In this document: positions 26,267 through 35,248 of the stretch, piece after piece
Layout: each line of letters begins with the position of its first letter
Position numbering within the stretch: position 1 is the first letter of the stretch
DNA from: Bacteroidaceae bacterium HV4-6-C5C
GTDB taxonomy: Bacteria > Bacteroidota > Bacteroidia > Bacteroidales > Bacteroidaceae
Direction of reading: 5' to 3'
Assembly (NCBI GenBank): GCA_007896885.1
Contig: VOIU01000004.1
Span: forward strand, 62,001-126,000
DNA length: 64,000 nucleotides
Program-made: the position numbers and the translations under genes
The notes under the pieces: generated by a model
What the model was told of the DNA's origin: nothing
Seen by the model: only the letters and a program-made list of their open reading frames with translations
Database searches by the model: none

Positions 26267-26945
26267 ACGGTTTTATATTTTAGATTAGTTATTATAATAT
26301 ACAAATACAGTAATTATTTAAATACTGCATGAAAGTAAGAGGTATGTCATAATATATTACTCCTGTTCAAACGGTATGATTGCAGGGAAACCCCTAAAGT
26401 TAAGTTTAATATATTCTTATTTTAGAGTCTATCTTTGGTAATCATTAATTATTTGCCGATACAATATGTGTTGTGAATACATAATATATTGATAATCAAT
26501 ATGTTTTTATTTGTTAAAATACCTTCGGGGGACAAACGAGAGACAAAAATATGCTGTCCAAAAGAAAAAAAGAGCAAATATGAAATTCGATTTTTCAGTC
26601 TTAAATTCGATAGTGAAACAATATTATGGCTGTTTGGAGGTTTTCATGGAGATTTTGGATAAAGCAAGAAAATAGGTTTAGTTTGTTTGTTGTATATCTC
26701 TTCAAGTTCTAAACTAAACCACTTTTACCCTAACAAAGACAAGTTTAGGCTGCATAGTTCGTGATTATTTTCTTTTCGCCAGCAAAAAGACTGCTTTAAT
26801 CCTATTTGCTCTATTTTAATGCTGAATTAAAACATAGCAAAATTAGTATTTGTTGTTATTATAGTTTGGTAGATTAGAATAAAAAGATTACTTTAGTAGA
26901 ACAAAAATGCGTAAATACGCAATTGCGGTATTAATTATATTTCAT
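26267..26945. other. Long intergenic region left of the STAND operon
   Basis: About 680 AT-rich bases without a supported gene. They contain GGGACAAACGAGAGACAAAA (26529-26548), which recurs with 3 mismatches right of the operon at 35096-35115. There is also a 10-bp inverted repeat, GGTTTAGTTT (26675-26684)/AAACTAAACC (26711-26720). A 31-codon frame at 26580-26672 is open but resembles nothing known. Confidence 0.5.
26529..26548 (+). repeat. Left 20-bp imperfect direct repeat flanking the STAND operon
   Basis: GGGACAAACGAGAGACAAAA matches 35096-35115 (GGGACAAACAGGGGACAAAA) at 17 of 20 positions in the same orientation. The two copies bracket 8.6 kb holding the MBL/STAND operon. They may be ends of an integrated unit or similar upstream motifs of lost genes. 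Confidence 0.5.
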
Positions 26946-28226
26946 ATGGAGATAAAGCGTGACATACATCTTGATAGGCTTATCAAGAGCAAACACAATG
27001 GCATGATTAAAGTCGTGACCGGTATCAGAAGATGTGGTAAGTCATATCTTCTGATGAATCTTTTCAGGCAGCATTTGCTCAATGAGGGAGTAAGTGAGAG
27101 TCACATAATAATGCTGGATCTTGAAAATAGAAGAAACAAAAGATTAAGGGATCCGGATGCCTTGCTGGAGTGGATTGATTCTCAGATTGTAGAATATAAG
27201 GCTTTTGGTGATGTCCCCAAAGAAGAATGGTACTATGTGATGTTAGACGAGGTACAGTTGGTGCCAGAATTTGAGGATGTGTTGAACTCATACCTAAGTA
27301 TACGGAATGTGGATGTGTATGTGACTGGAAGCAATTCACGGTTCTTGTCGAAAGATGTGATTACAGAGTTTCGTGGCCGTGGTTATGAGATCCATATTAC
27401 ACCGTTGTCTATGAGTGAATTTGTCGGTGCTCATCCTGAAATGACTTTTGAGGAAGCTCTGGATCAGTATATGACATACGGAGGGCTGCCAATGGTTTGC
27501 CTGAAACCCGATATAAAAGAGAAGGAAGCGTATCTGAAAGGATTGTTTGAAAAGACCTATTTGACGGACATCCAGGAACGTTATCATATTAGAGGAAGTG
27601 ATATAATGGGTGAACTGATTGATGTGGTAGCTTCTGGTATAGGAGGACTTACAAACCCGACGAAGATAGAGAATACGTTCAAGACGGTTAAGGGTATCGG
27701 AATAGGCAAGAATACCATCAAGCAATATTTGGAGATGTTGGAGGAGTCGTTTCTGATTAGGAAAGCGGTACGCTATGACGTAAAGGGGCGCAAGTATATT
27801 GACACGCCGCAGAAATATTATTTCGAAGATTTGGGTCTCAGAAATGCCCGTATCGGGTTTCGTCAAGTAGAAAAAACACATCTAATGGAGAATCTGGTCT
27901 ACAATGAACTTTGCCTACATGGTTACACTGTGGATGTGGGAGTTGTGACGCACAATACAAAAGATGCCGAAGGACGTAGTCAAAGGGTACAGCTGGAAGT
28001 TGACTTTGTATGCAACCGCGGACCGGAAAGAATATATATCCAATCTGCATATGCGTTGCCCGACAAGGAAAAGGTGGAGCAGGAACAGGCTTCGCTTTTA
28101 CAAATCAAGGACGGGTTTCGAAAAGTAATAATTGTGGCTGACAGATATTTGTCTGGATACAATGAAGATGGTATCAGGATTCTTAGCCTGCGAAACTTTC
28201 TGATGGATGGAATGGTGTTGGATTAA
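26946..28226 (+). CDS. AAA_14/DUF4143 ATPase at the head of the STAND operon
   Basis: About 426 residues from the ATG at 26946; the frame is open from an ATG at 26907, but the family normally starts at MEIKRDIHLDRLI. Walker A is GIRRCGKSY, Walker B is YYVMLDEVQLVPEF, and a VTGSNSRFLSKD sensor follows. The C-terminal DUF4143 domain has the nuclease-like VQLEVDFVCNR...RIYIQSAYALPD. It is distantly related to the ATPase at 10941-12209. The MBL gene follows after 11 nt, so it is probably co-transcribed with the protease-STAND gene. Whether it takes part in the system is not known, since this family occurs in many settings. Confidence 0.85.
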   Translation: MEIKRDIHLDRLIKSKHNGMIKVVTGIRRCGKSYLLMNLFRQHLLNEGVSESHIIMLDLENRRNKRLRDPDALLEWIDSQIVEYKAFGDVPKEEWYYVMLDEVQLVPEFEDVLNSYLSIRNVDVYVTGSNSRFLSKDVITEFRGRGYEIHITPLSMSEFVGAHPEMTFEEALDQYMTYGGLPMVCLKPDIKEKEAYLKGLFEKTYLTDIQERYHIRGSDIMGELIDVVASGIGGLTNPTKIENTFKTVKGIGIGKNTIKQYLEMLEESFLIRKAVRYDVKGRKYIDTPQKYYFEDLGLRNARIGFRQVEKTHLMENLVYNELCLHGYTVDVGVVTHNTKDAEGRSQRVQLEVDFVCNRGPERIYIQSAYALPDKEKVEQEQASLLQIKDGFRKVIIVADRYLSGYNEDGIRILSLRNFLMDGMVLD

Positions 28227-28237
28227 AATATACGGTT

Positions 28238-29380
28238 ATGAATATTTATATGTTTCCAGCTTTGAACGGTGATTGTATCCTTGTCGAATACGTAGTCTCT
28301 CGTTACATCTTGATAGATGGTGGATATGTTGATACGTATAACACATTTCTCTTGCCGAAACTTGTAGAGATTGCCGATAATGGTGGCGTGATAGATGTGT
28401 TGGTAGTAACCCATATAGATAGTGACCACATTTCTGGGATTGTCAGGATGCTTGAAGAAGATAAACTTCCAATTTCTATAAAAGAAATATGGTACAATGG
28501 ATATAAGCACGTTCAATCCTCTGTCAATGTTTCCGAAGAAGATGAAATATTCGCACATAAAGATATATGTAAAGAAACACGTTCTGTAAATTCCATACCA
28601 ATTAGTGCAAAACAAGGATGTACATTATCAACACTAATAAATAGAAAAGGACTTTTATGGAATAGACCTGTTAAAGGCAATACTATGAAGGTATTGTCTT
28701 CATATTTGCTTGGTGAAGCTACTATTCATATTCTTTCTCCCAATAGCAATGATATAAGTAATATTGAGGCCTTTTGGAAGAAAAAACTTATTAAGGCTGG
28801 GCTGTTATCAAAAGCACATAGTAATGAATACTGGGACGATGCATTTGAGTTTAGTTTGAGCCAAGAAAAACCAGGTTTTCATTTTCACGAAAAAAAAGTA
28901 TCTAAGAGCTATGATTTACTTAAAATAAAGGAGGAAACATATGTACCTGATAGTTCAGCAACTAATGGAAGTTCTATAGCATTCACATTAGAAACTGAAG
29001 GTAAAAGAGTATTATTCTTAGGGGATGCTCATGCTGAAACAATAGTTGAATCATTAACAACATTATATGGTGAGGAAAATGCACCTTTCAGATTTGATGC
29101 GGTAAAATTGTCACACCATGGAAGTTTCAGTAACAATTCTCCCAAACTGTTGGGAATGATATCGTGTAATAAATGGCTTATTTCAACTAATGGAGAAAAA
29201 TATAACCACCCTGATTTGCCTACATTGGCTCATGTCATAACAAATAATAGCGACGCTAAGTTGTATTTTAATTATGAACTGGCAGTCGGCGTAGAATTAA
29301 TGAAAGAAGACTATCATAATGGATACAACTTTGAAATTATCAATTCTTCTTCAGATGATGGTATAACAATAACACTTTGA
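28238..29380 (+). CDS. ComEC-like metallo-beta-lactamase-fold hydrolase (possible Avs1A-like partner)
   Basis: A 380-residue soluble protein. It starts with MFPALNGDCILVEY and IDGGY. The first metal motif is VVTHIDSDHISG, with Asp in place of the second His of HxHxDH, as in ComEC-type proteins. Later come VLFLGDAHAETI and VKLSHHGSFSNNSPKLL, also ComEC-like. Such enzymes hydrolyse phosphodiesters or nucleic acid. It lies 11 nt after the ATPase and only 4 nt before the protease-STAND gene. MBL hydrolases paired with protease-STAND genes are known from AVAST type 1 anti-phage loci, so an effector role is plausible. No signal peptide is present. Confidence 0.82.
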   Translation: MNIYMFPALNGDCILVEYVVSRYILIDGGYVDTYNTFLLPKLVEIADNGGVIDVLVVTHIDSDHISGIVRMLEEDKLPISIKEIWYNGYKHVQSSVNVSEEDEIFAHKDICKETRSVNSIPISAKQGCTLSTLINRKGLLWNRPVKGNTMKVLSSYLLGEATIHILSPNSNDISNIEAFWKKKLIKAGLLSKAHSNEYWDDAFEFSLSQEKPGFHFHEKKVSKSYDLLKIKEETYVPDSSATNGSSIAFTLETEGKRVLFLGDAHAETIVESLTTLYGEENAPFRFDAVKLSHHGSFSNNSPKLLGMISCNKWLISTNGEKYNHPDLPTLAHVITNNSDAKLYFNYELAVGVELMKEDYHNGYNFEIINSSSDDGITITL

Positions 29381-29384
29381 CTAT

Positions 29385-32300
29385 ATGGATGAAAGACTGA
29401 TAGTTCAGATTATTTGCGATAAGGAAGTCGGAACTGCATTCTATGTGGCTTCGGATCTTTTATTAACTGCATACCATACTATTTCTTCATTTAAAGAAGA
29501 TGGTAATAATATTATCAAAGATATTCAAGATGGGGAGCTACGATTCGAGTTGGTTAATAATTACATTGATTTTGATATCTCAGTGTTGAAAGTGACTGGC
29601 CGCTCCTCTAAAGGCTATTACGGGCTACAAGCGCATCATAACAGAATAGGCGAAGCATGTGTTTCCTTTGGATATCCTGATAAATTAAGTAATAGTGGGC
29701 TAAGACTTAATGGGGAAATAACGCAAAAAATATTTGATTCTCCTGCAGACTACAGGCTAAGTACAAAAGATGTGGATGATTTGTACAACTATCAAGGAAT
29801 GTCTGGTGCGCCAGTCCTAATAGATAATAAGGTTATAGGAATCATTATAGAACAGGCAGGAAATCAACTGTCTATTATTAGTACGGAAAAACTTGCTGGG
29901 ATATTGACTGATGTTGAGATTGATAAAGATATCAGAATAGACACAATACCTGTTTCCATAGCAAAAGACATAGAAACGGTTCGTCCTAATTATAGCGTAT
30001 TTGATAAACTTAAATCAGCTCTTGTTGCGGAGAAGTTCCATTGGATTCTGCTATATGGATCTCCTGGCTGCGGTAAGACAACAATTGCAGCAGGTTTTGA
30101 ACCAGAAAACGAAAAGTTGGAAATATTGGGTAGGTTCTTTTTCAAAGTGGCGAATGATGAAATAAGTCGTGCTGTTAGATGTTCAGAAGGCTTCTTTGTA
30201 GACTGGATAGAGTCTTTGTATATAACAAAATCAGGTAGTGATTTAGAAAAACTGACATTTGAAGAAAAAAGAAAAAGGATATCTGGTTGGCTCAGAGATA
30301 TGAATGATGACCTTGCTAATAAGGGTAATTTTGGCGTGATTATTATTGACGGTTTGGATGAACTGTCAACTGATAAAGGTAATAACGTTGATGATATTCT
30401 GTCATTATTACCTGATAATCTGTCAAATATTAAGTTTGTGTTGTCATGTATTACCGAGGAAATAATTCCTGCCAGCATAATTGGAAAACTAAATATAGAA
30501 GGTAAAATCGAAGTAACACCTCTTAACATAGCTTTATGTGAATCTTATATACATGATAACAGCGGTGATTGGGAGAAACCTTATTCATTTATTCAGGCTG
30601 TAGCTAATAAAACAGAGGGACATCCTTTATATATGAATTATCTATGCCGCTATATTGCAGAATCGTTTGATGAAACAACACAAACTGAACAGCTTGATGA
30701 ATGGGTGGAAAAATTGCCAGCTATAGACGGGGATATTCGCTCTTATTATGAAGCTGTTTGGAAAAAAGCAAACCCTCAAGGATGCGTTTTTGAGGTATTG
30801 GCCTTATTGTCTCAAATCCGAGGTTCAGTGGTAGAATCACAATTGATTGGGATGATGAGAAATCCGAATCCTTTTGAATTTAAAGCATCCACAAGTGAAT
30901 TTCGTCATCTGCTTAAAGAGAAAGAAACGGATAGATATGAGATATACCATAGCTCATTCAGACTTTTCGTTACAGATAAATTAGCCTCCATAATAACCTA
31001 CACCAACGATCAGATTGTAAAATATTGTAAAGTAAATAAGGGATTGACATATTCCATAGAAAACACTCTACATCATGTTGTGAATGGTAGTGATACAGAG
31101 AAAGGGTTGACAATGTGTAACCAAGAGTGGGCGGACAATTGTGCCTTACACGATGTGTCGCCCGATTTGATTATGCATGATATCAGAGAATGCCTGTCTA
31201 TAGCTGTAGATTGTGGTTTGGCTGTAGAGGTAATAAGGTTGATGTTACTTGCCCAACGTATTGAGAACCGATGTGATTTAATAATGGTTAATAATGTGAA
31301 CGCATTCGTTGATTTGAACATACTACAGGGAAAACCTGATGTCGCGTTAAAGTATATTGTAAGAGATAATATATTACTGGTTAACCTTCAGAATGCCATG
31401 ATATATCTTCGACTTATGCTAGAATTAGGTTATAATGAGCAGGCATCCAATCTGTCTAACTCAATTGATGCGGCAATCAGAAAAACACTCAGGGATACAT
31501 CAGAAAAAGGCATTGATCCGTATATATTTGTTACAAAAGGCTTTTTGATAGTTGAAGGTGTATTGGCAGGTGTAGAGAATCCCAACAATATGATTCGCTA
31601 TCTTAATCATACACTTAGTCTTTTGAAGGCAGACAATGATGAATCTTCTGATAAGATAATTATGTCAATCCGAGACATAATTATAGCATATCAACTTTCT
31701 AATCAAGTAAGAGCAGGCAAACGGATAAACACAGAAAGACACATCAAAGAATTTAATGCGACGTGGAATGAGAGGGTTGTGATGCTATTAATAAAGGTGA
31801 TGGCTCTGTATGAAGAACAAGAAACCGGATTGCACAAGATTGGTTACAATGAGGCTTTTAAAGATTGTTTAAAGCAGGTTGAAAAAGTCTTGTTACACAA
31901 TGATTTTTCATTTTTTGGTGACAATTTGGAGATTATCTTGAATGTACTAATAGATAAGCCTATACGTGCAGAAATCCTTAAGAAATTGCTGATAAGTTAT
32001 AATCCTACTCCTGAAGCATTTGTATTCAGAGACATTAATGGTGTTGATATAGATGTAAAATCTCTATTGAATTTTTATAACGAGAGTCTTTATAAAGCAT
32101 ATATTGACGAAGCATTATCCTTGCCATCTTTGAATAAAAAATATAATGATGGTCTTTCCTGGGATAAATATGTTGAGGCGTTGATTAGTCGTACAGCCTA
32201 CCTGAATGGTGTGATCTATCGGATGCGGGCAATTGGAGAAGATTATTCAGAAATATATGCTCGATTCAAAGAGATTCTTGATCATATAGACTTCTCTTTT

Positions 32301-34337
32301 GAAAGAAGAACGCAATGGAAAAGGAGCTATCTTCTCCCAGAAGAGTTGTTTCCATTCCTTTATGACAAACTTGCAGAGATATATCGTGACTTTTTTGTAG
32401 ATAAGATAGATGATTTCATGAAACATATAAAGAGTCGGATGCCTGACCAGATGTGTTTGTATAGAGAGGGGTATTGTGCAATTCTTATAAGGGTATCAGG
32501 AATATTAGGCGAAAAAAGTAATACGCAGAAACAGGCACTGTTCTTAGCGGATGAAGCTGTTAAATTTATCCTTTATGCTGTACAGAATAGGAGTGAGCGA
32601 TGCTCGTATTTATTGCAAATCTGCCGGGAGTATGCTATGATGGGTGAAAAGACAAAAGCTCAAAGCACTTATCTTGAAGTCTTGAATAGTTCTATGGGAC
32701 CAGATTGGTATAAAGAAGCTCAACTAGATCTGATTAATGAATTTCGTAAAACAGATACATCTTTTGACGCTGCTCAAGTTGCACATATGGCAGCAATTTT
32801 TGAGGAAGCATCGGGCGAAATGACATTCCAAAGATATGTTCAGCAAGAAAAGAATGAATTTGTTGCAACAATAGCCAAAGCATCTTCACTATCGGATGCC
32901 ATTGCCTATCATAAATTTGAGACTATCCCATCTTCTGAAAGAATTATCAGTAATGCAGAGGACTGGAAAGTTGATATGCCGGTCCCTGGCAATGGCTATG
33001 ATCTTGGTGCTAACCATTTAATAGAAGCTAGCGCAATTTGTCAGCTGTTACGCGAATGCAGGAAAGTGTCGCCTTATATAAAATATGCTATAAGTGAATT
33101 ATTCTGGGAAAATTGGGATAAGATGCATAATGACCATCAATATGCAAATCTTCATTCTGAAATAATAGCGGAACTAGGAGAGGAGAAGTCTATAGAAATT
33201 CTCGCTCCTAGAATGGCAGATTACATAGCCCATATATATGATACTAAGAAAGGTGTCTATCTAAAAGATTTTGAGGAAACGGTAACATCTGACACTTTTG
33301 GGGATCGCCTAAATTACTTTTTGGGAAAATGGGGAATTGAGTGGAAACGAAGTTTGAAGGAAGAAAGACACTCTGAAGAAAGAGACACTCTAAAAGAAAG
33401 GCTCGGTTCTCTTCCGTCAAGTAAGGCACTTCTTAATAATATGAGAAAGAATATCGTTTCACCATTAGGGAGCTATTGGTACTCTCTCAGTGAATTTATT
33501 ACACCGCTTATTAATAAGTCCGATTTTGATAAAACAAAACTGTTTGGTATTATATCAGGACATTATGACATCAATGTGCGTCCTTCAATGCAACAATTCG
33601 AAAAATTTACTTGGATGGAAGGATCCCATGAAGAAAACAATCAAGATGAACAGATGATTCATTTCCTGATATGGTTCCTTATTCATCCTGATAGAAATGT
33701 TTCGATGAGAACTGAAGAAGCATTAAAATGGCTATGTGAATATGATCATAGAGTAATAAAATGTTTGATAGAAGAGATTAAACAGTATGTTGAAATTGGC
33801 CTGAATACAATAGCTTCAGAGGTATTACTTGAGATCGCTTTAGAGAAGCCTTTTATAGTCTTAGAATTCATTCAATCTGATGATGAGCAAAAGGCATTAC
33901 TTAATGTGCGTAGTTATTCAGTTTCAAGGAATCTTTATGAAATTGCATTAGTATTGTCAGAGAAATGTGGATATAATAGTTTACTAGAAAAGATGAAAAC
34001 CATATTCCCTGATAAAATAGCGGATAGAAGTGATGTCTTGATAGATTTTGAGGATATGATGCTTGTTGAGCAAAAGATAGATAAACTCAATAACTTGCAG
34101 GTTACTGGCCGAAAAGAGTTTGCGCAACCTTATTTGGATACGGTGCATTCGCTGAAAAATGATGGCACGATAACAAGATTGTTCAAGGCTGATGAATACA
34201 TACGAAGGAGCTTCTACTTGAACGGATTATCTAAAGGTAGATATATCAGGACAATGGAAGATGTTCTAGATAGAGTACTCTATGGCAAAGTGGATTATGA
34301 GAGGGCAAGAAGAGTATATTATGCAATTAATGATTGA
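29385..34337 (+). CDS. Trypsin-like protease/STAND NTPase giant protein (Avs-like)
   Basis: A 1650-residue cytosolic protein. Residues 1-180 form a trypsin-like serine protease with the triad H31 (LTAYHTISS), D64 (FDISVLKV) and S140 (GMSGAPV). A STAND-type NTPase follows: Walker A GSPGCGKTT (225-233) and Walker B VIIIDGLDEL (about 318-327), then winged-helix-like and helical segments. The remaining ~1100 residues look like alpha-helical repeats, the usual sensor part of STAND proteins. In Avs/NLR-like immunity such proteins oligomerise on binding a phage protein and switch on the effector, here the N-terminal protease and perhaps the MBL neighbour. The next gene starts at its stop codon (TGATG). 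The code is AT-rich compared with the flanking core genes. Confidence 0.85.
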   Translation: MDERLIVQIICDKEVGTAFYVASDLLLTAYHTISSFKEDGNNIIKDIQDGELRFELVNNYIDFDISVLKVTGRSSKGYYGLQAHHNRIGEACVSFGYPDKLSNSGLRLNGEITQKIFDSPADYRLSTKDVDDLYNYQGMSGAPVLIDNKVIGIIIEQAGNQLSIISTEKLAGILTDVEIDKDIRIDTIPVSIAKDIETVRPNYSVFDKLKSALVAEKFHWILLYGSPGCGKTTIAAGFEPENEKLEILGRFFFKVANDEISRAVRCSEGFFVDWIESLYITKSGSDLEKLTFEEKRKRISGWLRDMNDDLANKGNFGVIIIDGLDELSTDKGNNVDDILSLLPDNLSNIKFVLSCITEEIIPASIIGKLNIEGKIEVTPLNIALCESYIHDNSGDWEKPYSFIQAVANKTEGHPLYMNYLCRYIAESFDETTQTEQLDEWVEKLPAIDGDIRSYYEAVWKKANPQGCVFEVLALLSQIRGSVVESQLIGMMRNPNPFEFKASTSEFRHLLKEKETDRYEIYHSSFRLFVTDKLASIITYTNDQIVKYCKVNKGLTYSIENTLHHVVNGSDTEKGLTMCNQEWADNCALHDVSPDLIMHDIRECLSIAVDCGLAVEVIRLMLLAQRIENRCDLIMVNNVNAFVDLNILQGKPDVALKYIVRDNILLVNLQNAMIYLRLMLELGYNEQASNLSNSIDAAIRKTLRDTSEKGIDPYIFVTKGFLIVEGVLAGVENPNNMIRYLNHTLSLLKADNDESSDKIIMSIRDIIIAYQLSNQVRAGKRINTERHIKEFNATWNERVVMLLIKVMALYEEQETGLHKIGYNEAFKDCLKQVEKVLLHNDFSFFGDNLEIILNVLIDKPIRAEILKKLLISYNPTPEAFVFRDINGVDIDVKSLLNFYNESLYKAYIDEALSLPSLNKKYNDGLSWDKYVEALISRTAYLNGVIYRMRAIGEDYSEIYARFKEILDHIDFSFERRTQWKRSYLLPEELFPFLYDKLAEIYRDFFVDKIDDFMKHIKSRMPDQMCLYREGYCAILIRVSGILGEKSNTQKQALFLADEAVKFILYAVQNRSERCSYLLQICREYAMMGEKTKAQSTYLEVLNSSMGPDWYKEAQLDLINEFRKTDTSFDAAQVAHMAAIFEEASGEMTFQRYVQQEKNEFVATIAKASSLSDAIAYHKFETIPSSERIISNAEDWKVDMPVPGNGYDLGANHLIEASAICQLLRECRKVSPYIKYAISELFWENWDKMHNDHQYANLHSEIIAELGEEKSIEILAPRMADYIAHIYDTKKGVYLKDFEETVTSDTFGDRLNYFLGKWGIEWKRSLKEERHSEERDTLKERLGSLPSSKALLNNMRKNIVSPLGSYWYSLSEFITPLINKSDFDKTKLFGIISGHYDINVRPSMQQFEKFTWMEGSHEENNQDEQMIHFLIWFLIHPDRNVSMRTEEALKWLCEYDHRVIKCLIEEIKQYVEIGLNTIASEVLLEIALEKPFIVLEFIQSDDEQKALLNVRSYSVSRNLYEIALVLSEKCGYNSLLEKMKTIFPDKIADRSDVLIDFEDMMLVEQKIDKLNNLQVTGRKEFAQPYLDTVHSLKNDGTITRLFKADEYIRRSFYLNGLSKGRYIRTMEDVLDRVLYGKVDYERARRVYYAIND

Positions 34338-34600
34338 TGTGTATGGCTAAAGATTTAGGTTCATCATATCCTGGAAGACGAGAGTTTGAGAGGGGGGCAA
34401 ATCTCCTCAAAGAGAGTTTTGAAAATAAACGTATTTCATTTGCTCGTGGTATCGATACTCATTTAGGTGATTCATTATTGAGAGTTAGAACACTACCTAA
34501 CGGTAGAATAAATCTTGATACCATAGACGAATTGGTACGTTCTACTTTCCATATATTGGCGTCTGACAATTTTAGAGAAATGTATGAAAGAAAAAAGTAA
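34337..34600 (+). CDS. Small hypothetical protein A of the STAND operon
   Basis: 87 residues from the ATG at 34337, which shares a base with the STAND stop (TGATG); an in-frame ATG at 34343 is a possible alternative. It is charged and helical with no membrane segment. The pattern REFERGANLL...LGDSLLRVRTLPNGRINLDTIDE is repeated, diverged, in the next gene. I do not recognise the family. Tight coupling to the STAND gene suggests a partner, sensor adaptor or inhibitor. Confidence 0.7.
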   Translation: MCMAKDLGSSYPGRREFERGANLLKESFENKRISFARGIDTHLGDSLLRVRTLPNGRINLDTIDELVRSTFHILASDNFREMYERKK

Positions 34601-34868
34601 ATATGGCATGCCACCGCCAACTTCGCGGGCTGAATTTGAACACAATGTTTTCCTTCTAGTTGAAGATATTGAAAGGCATAAGAACAATCAATCTTATTTG
34701 GAAAATCGTTTTTTGGCTTTGGGGGAATCTTTAGAGCATTCGAGATATTTGCCAAATAGACGAATAGAGTTACCCACTATAGATGAGCGGATGAGACTTC
34801 TTTCAAATATGATGGATTGGGAAAAATATCTGCCTCCTGTGTCGTTAAGAGAGAAAAATAGTGAATAA
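34584..34868 (+). CDS. Small hypothetical protein B of the STAND operon, paralogue of A
   Basis: 94 residues, overlapping gene A by 17 nt. It aligns with A over about 65 residues: RAEFEHNVFLL...LGESLEHSRYLPNRRIELPTIDE against REFERGANLL...LGDSLLRVRTLPNGRINLDTIDE. The shared core is (R)EFE, LL, LG(D/E)SL, R-x-LPN-x-RI-x-L-x-TIDE. It begins with MKEKSKYGMPPPTS. No known domain is recognised. It closes the operon, with no further gene until mnmE on the other strand. Confidence 0.7.
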   Translation: MKEKSKYGMPPPTSRAEFEHNVFLLVEDIERHKNNQSYLENRFLALGESLEHSRYLPNRRIELPTIDERMRLLSNMMDWEKYLPPVSLREKNSE

Positions 34869-35248
34869 CCAACAGAAATACTTTTAGAATATTTTCTTTA
34901 GAATGTCAATTGATACTATTTCATATATGATAAACACATATTTTATCCAGCAGTATTTCAATCTTATAGAGTTATTCCGTGAACTTATCAGTAATACCTC
35001 TTGGCTAAAATCAAACAGGTATTTAAGCTGATTATATATAATAACTGCTCAAATTGCACAAAGTGACATGAATTTGTCCCTCATGTCGTCTTTCAGGGAC
35101 AAACAGGGGACAAAACTCTGGAAAACATCTGCAAATGTACGGAAAATACGGTAAATAAAAGAAATCAAGAGAAAATACTCTAACCTAATTATTGCCAATA
35201 ATTTACGGTGTGTTACTGTATAATGTATTGACAATCAGATTTTTGTAT
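34869..35248. other. Intergenic region right of the STAND operon
   Basis: About 380 AT-rich bases with no supported gene. It contains TTTGTCCCTCATG and the direct repeat GGGACAAACAGGGGACAAAA (35096-35115), the partner of 26529-26548. The ORF at 35049-35234 on the minus strand is of low quality. No clear hairpin terminator is seen for either neighbour. Confidence 0.5.
35096..35115 (+). repeat. Right 20-bp imperfect direct repeat flanking the STAND operon
   Basis: GGGACAAACAGGGGACAAAA, 17/20 identical and in the same orientation as 26529-26548. It sits between the last operon gene and mnmE. GGACAAA/TTTGTCC units are concentrated here (35074-35115), consistent with the upstream region of a lost integrase or with an element end. 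Confidence 0.5.

Noticed and set aside
26580-26672. 31-codon frame after the left GGGACAAA repeat, possibly an integrase start
   Set aside because: It ends after 31 codons and nothing integrase-like follows in any frame; I could not support even a remnant.
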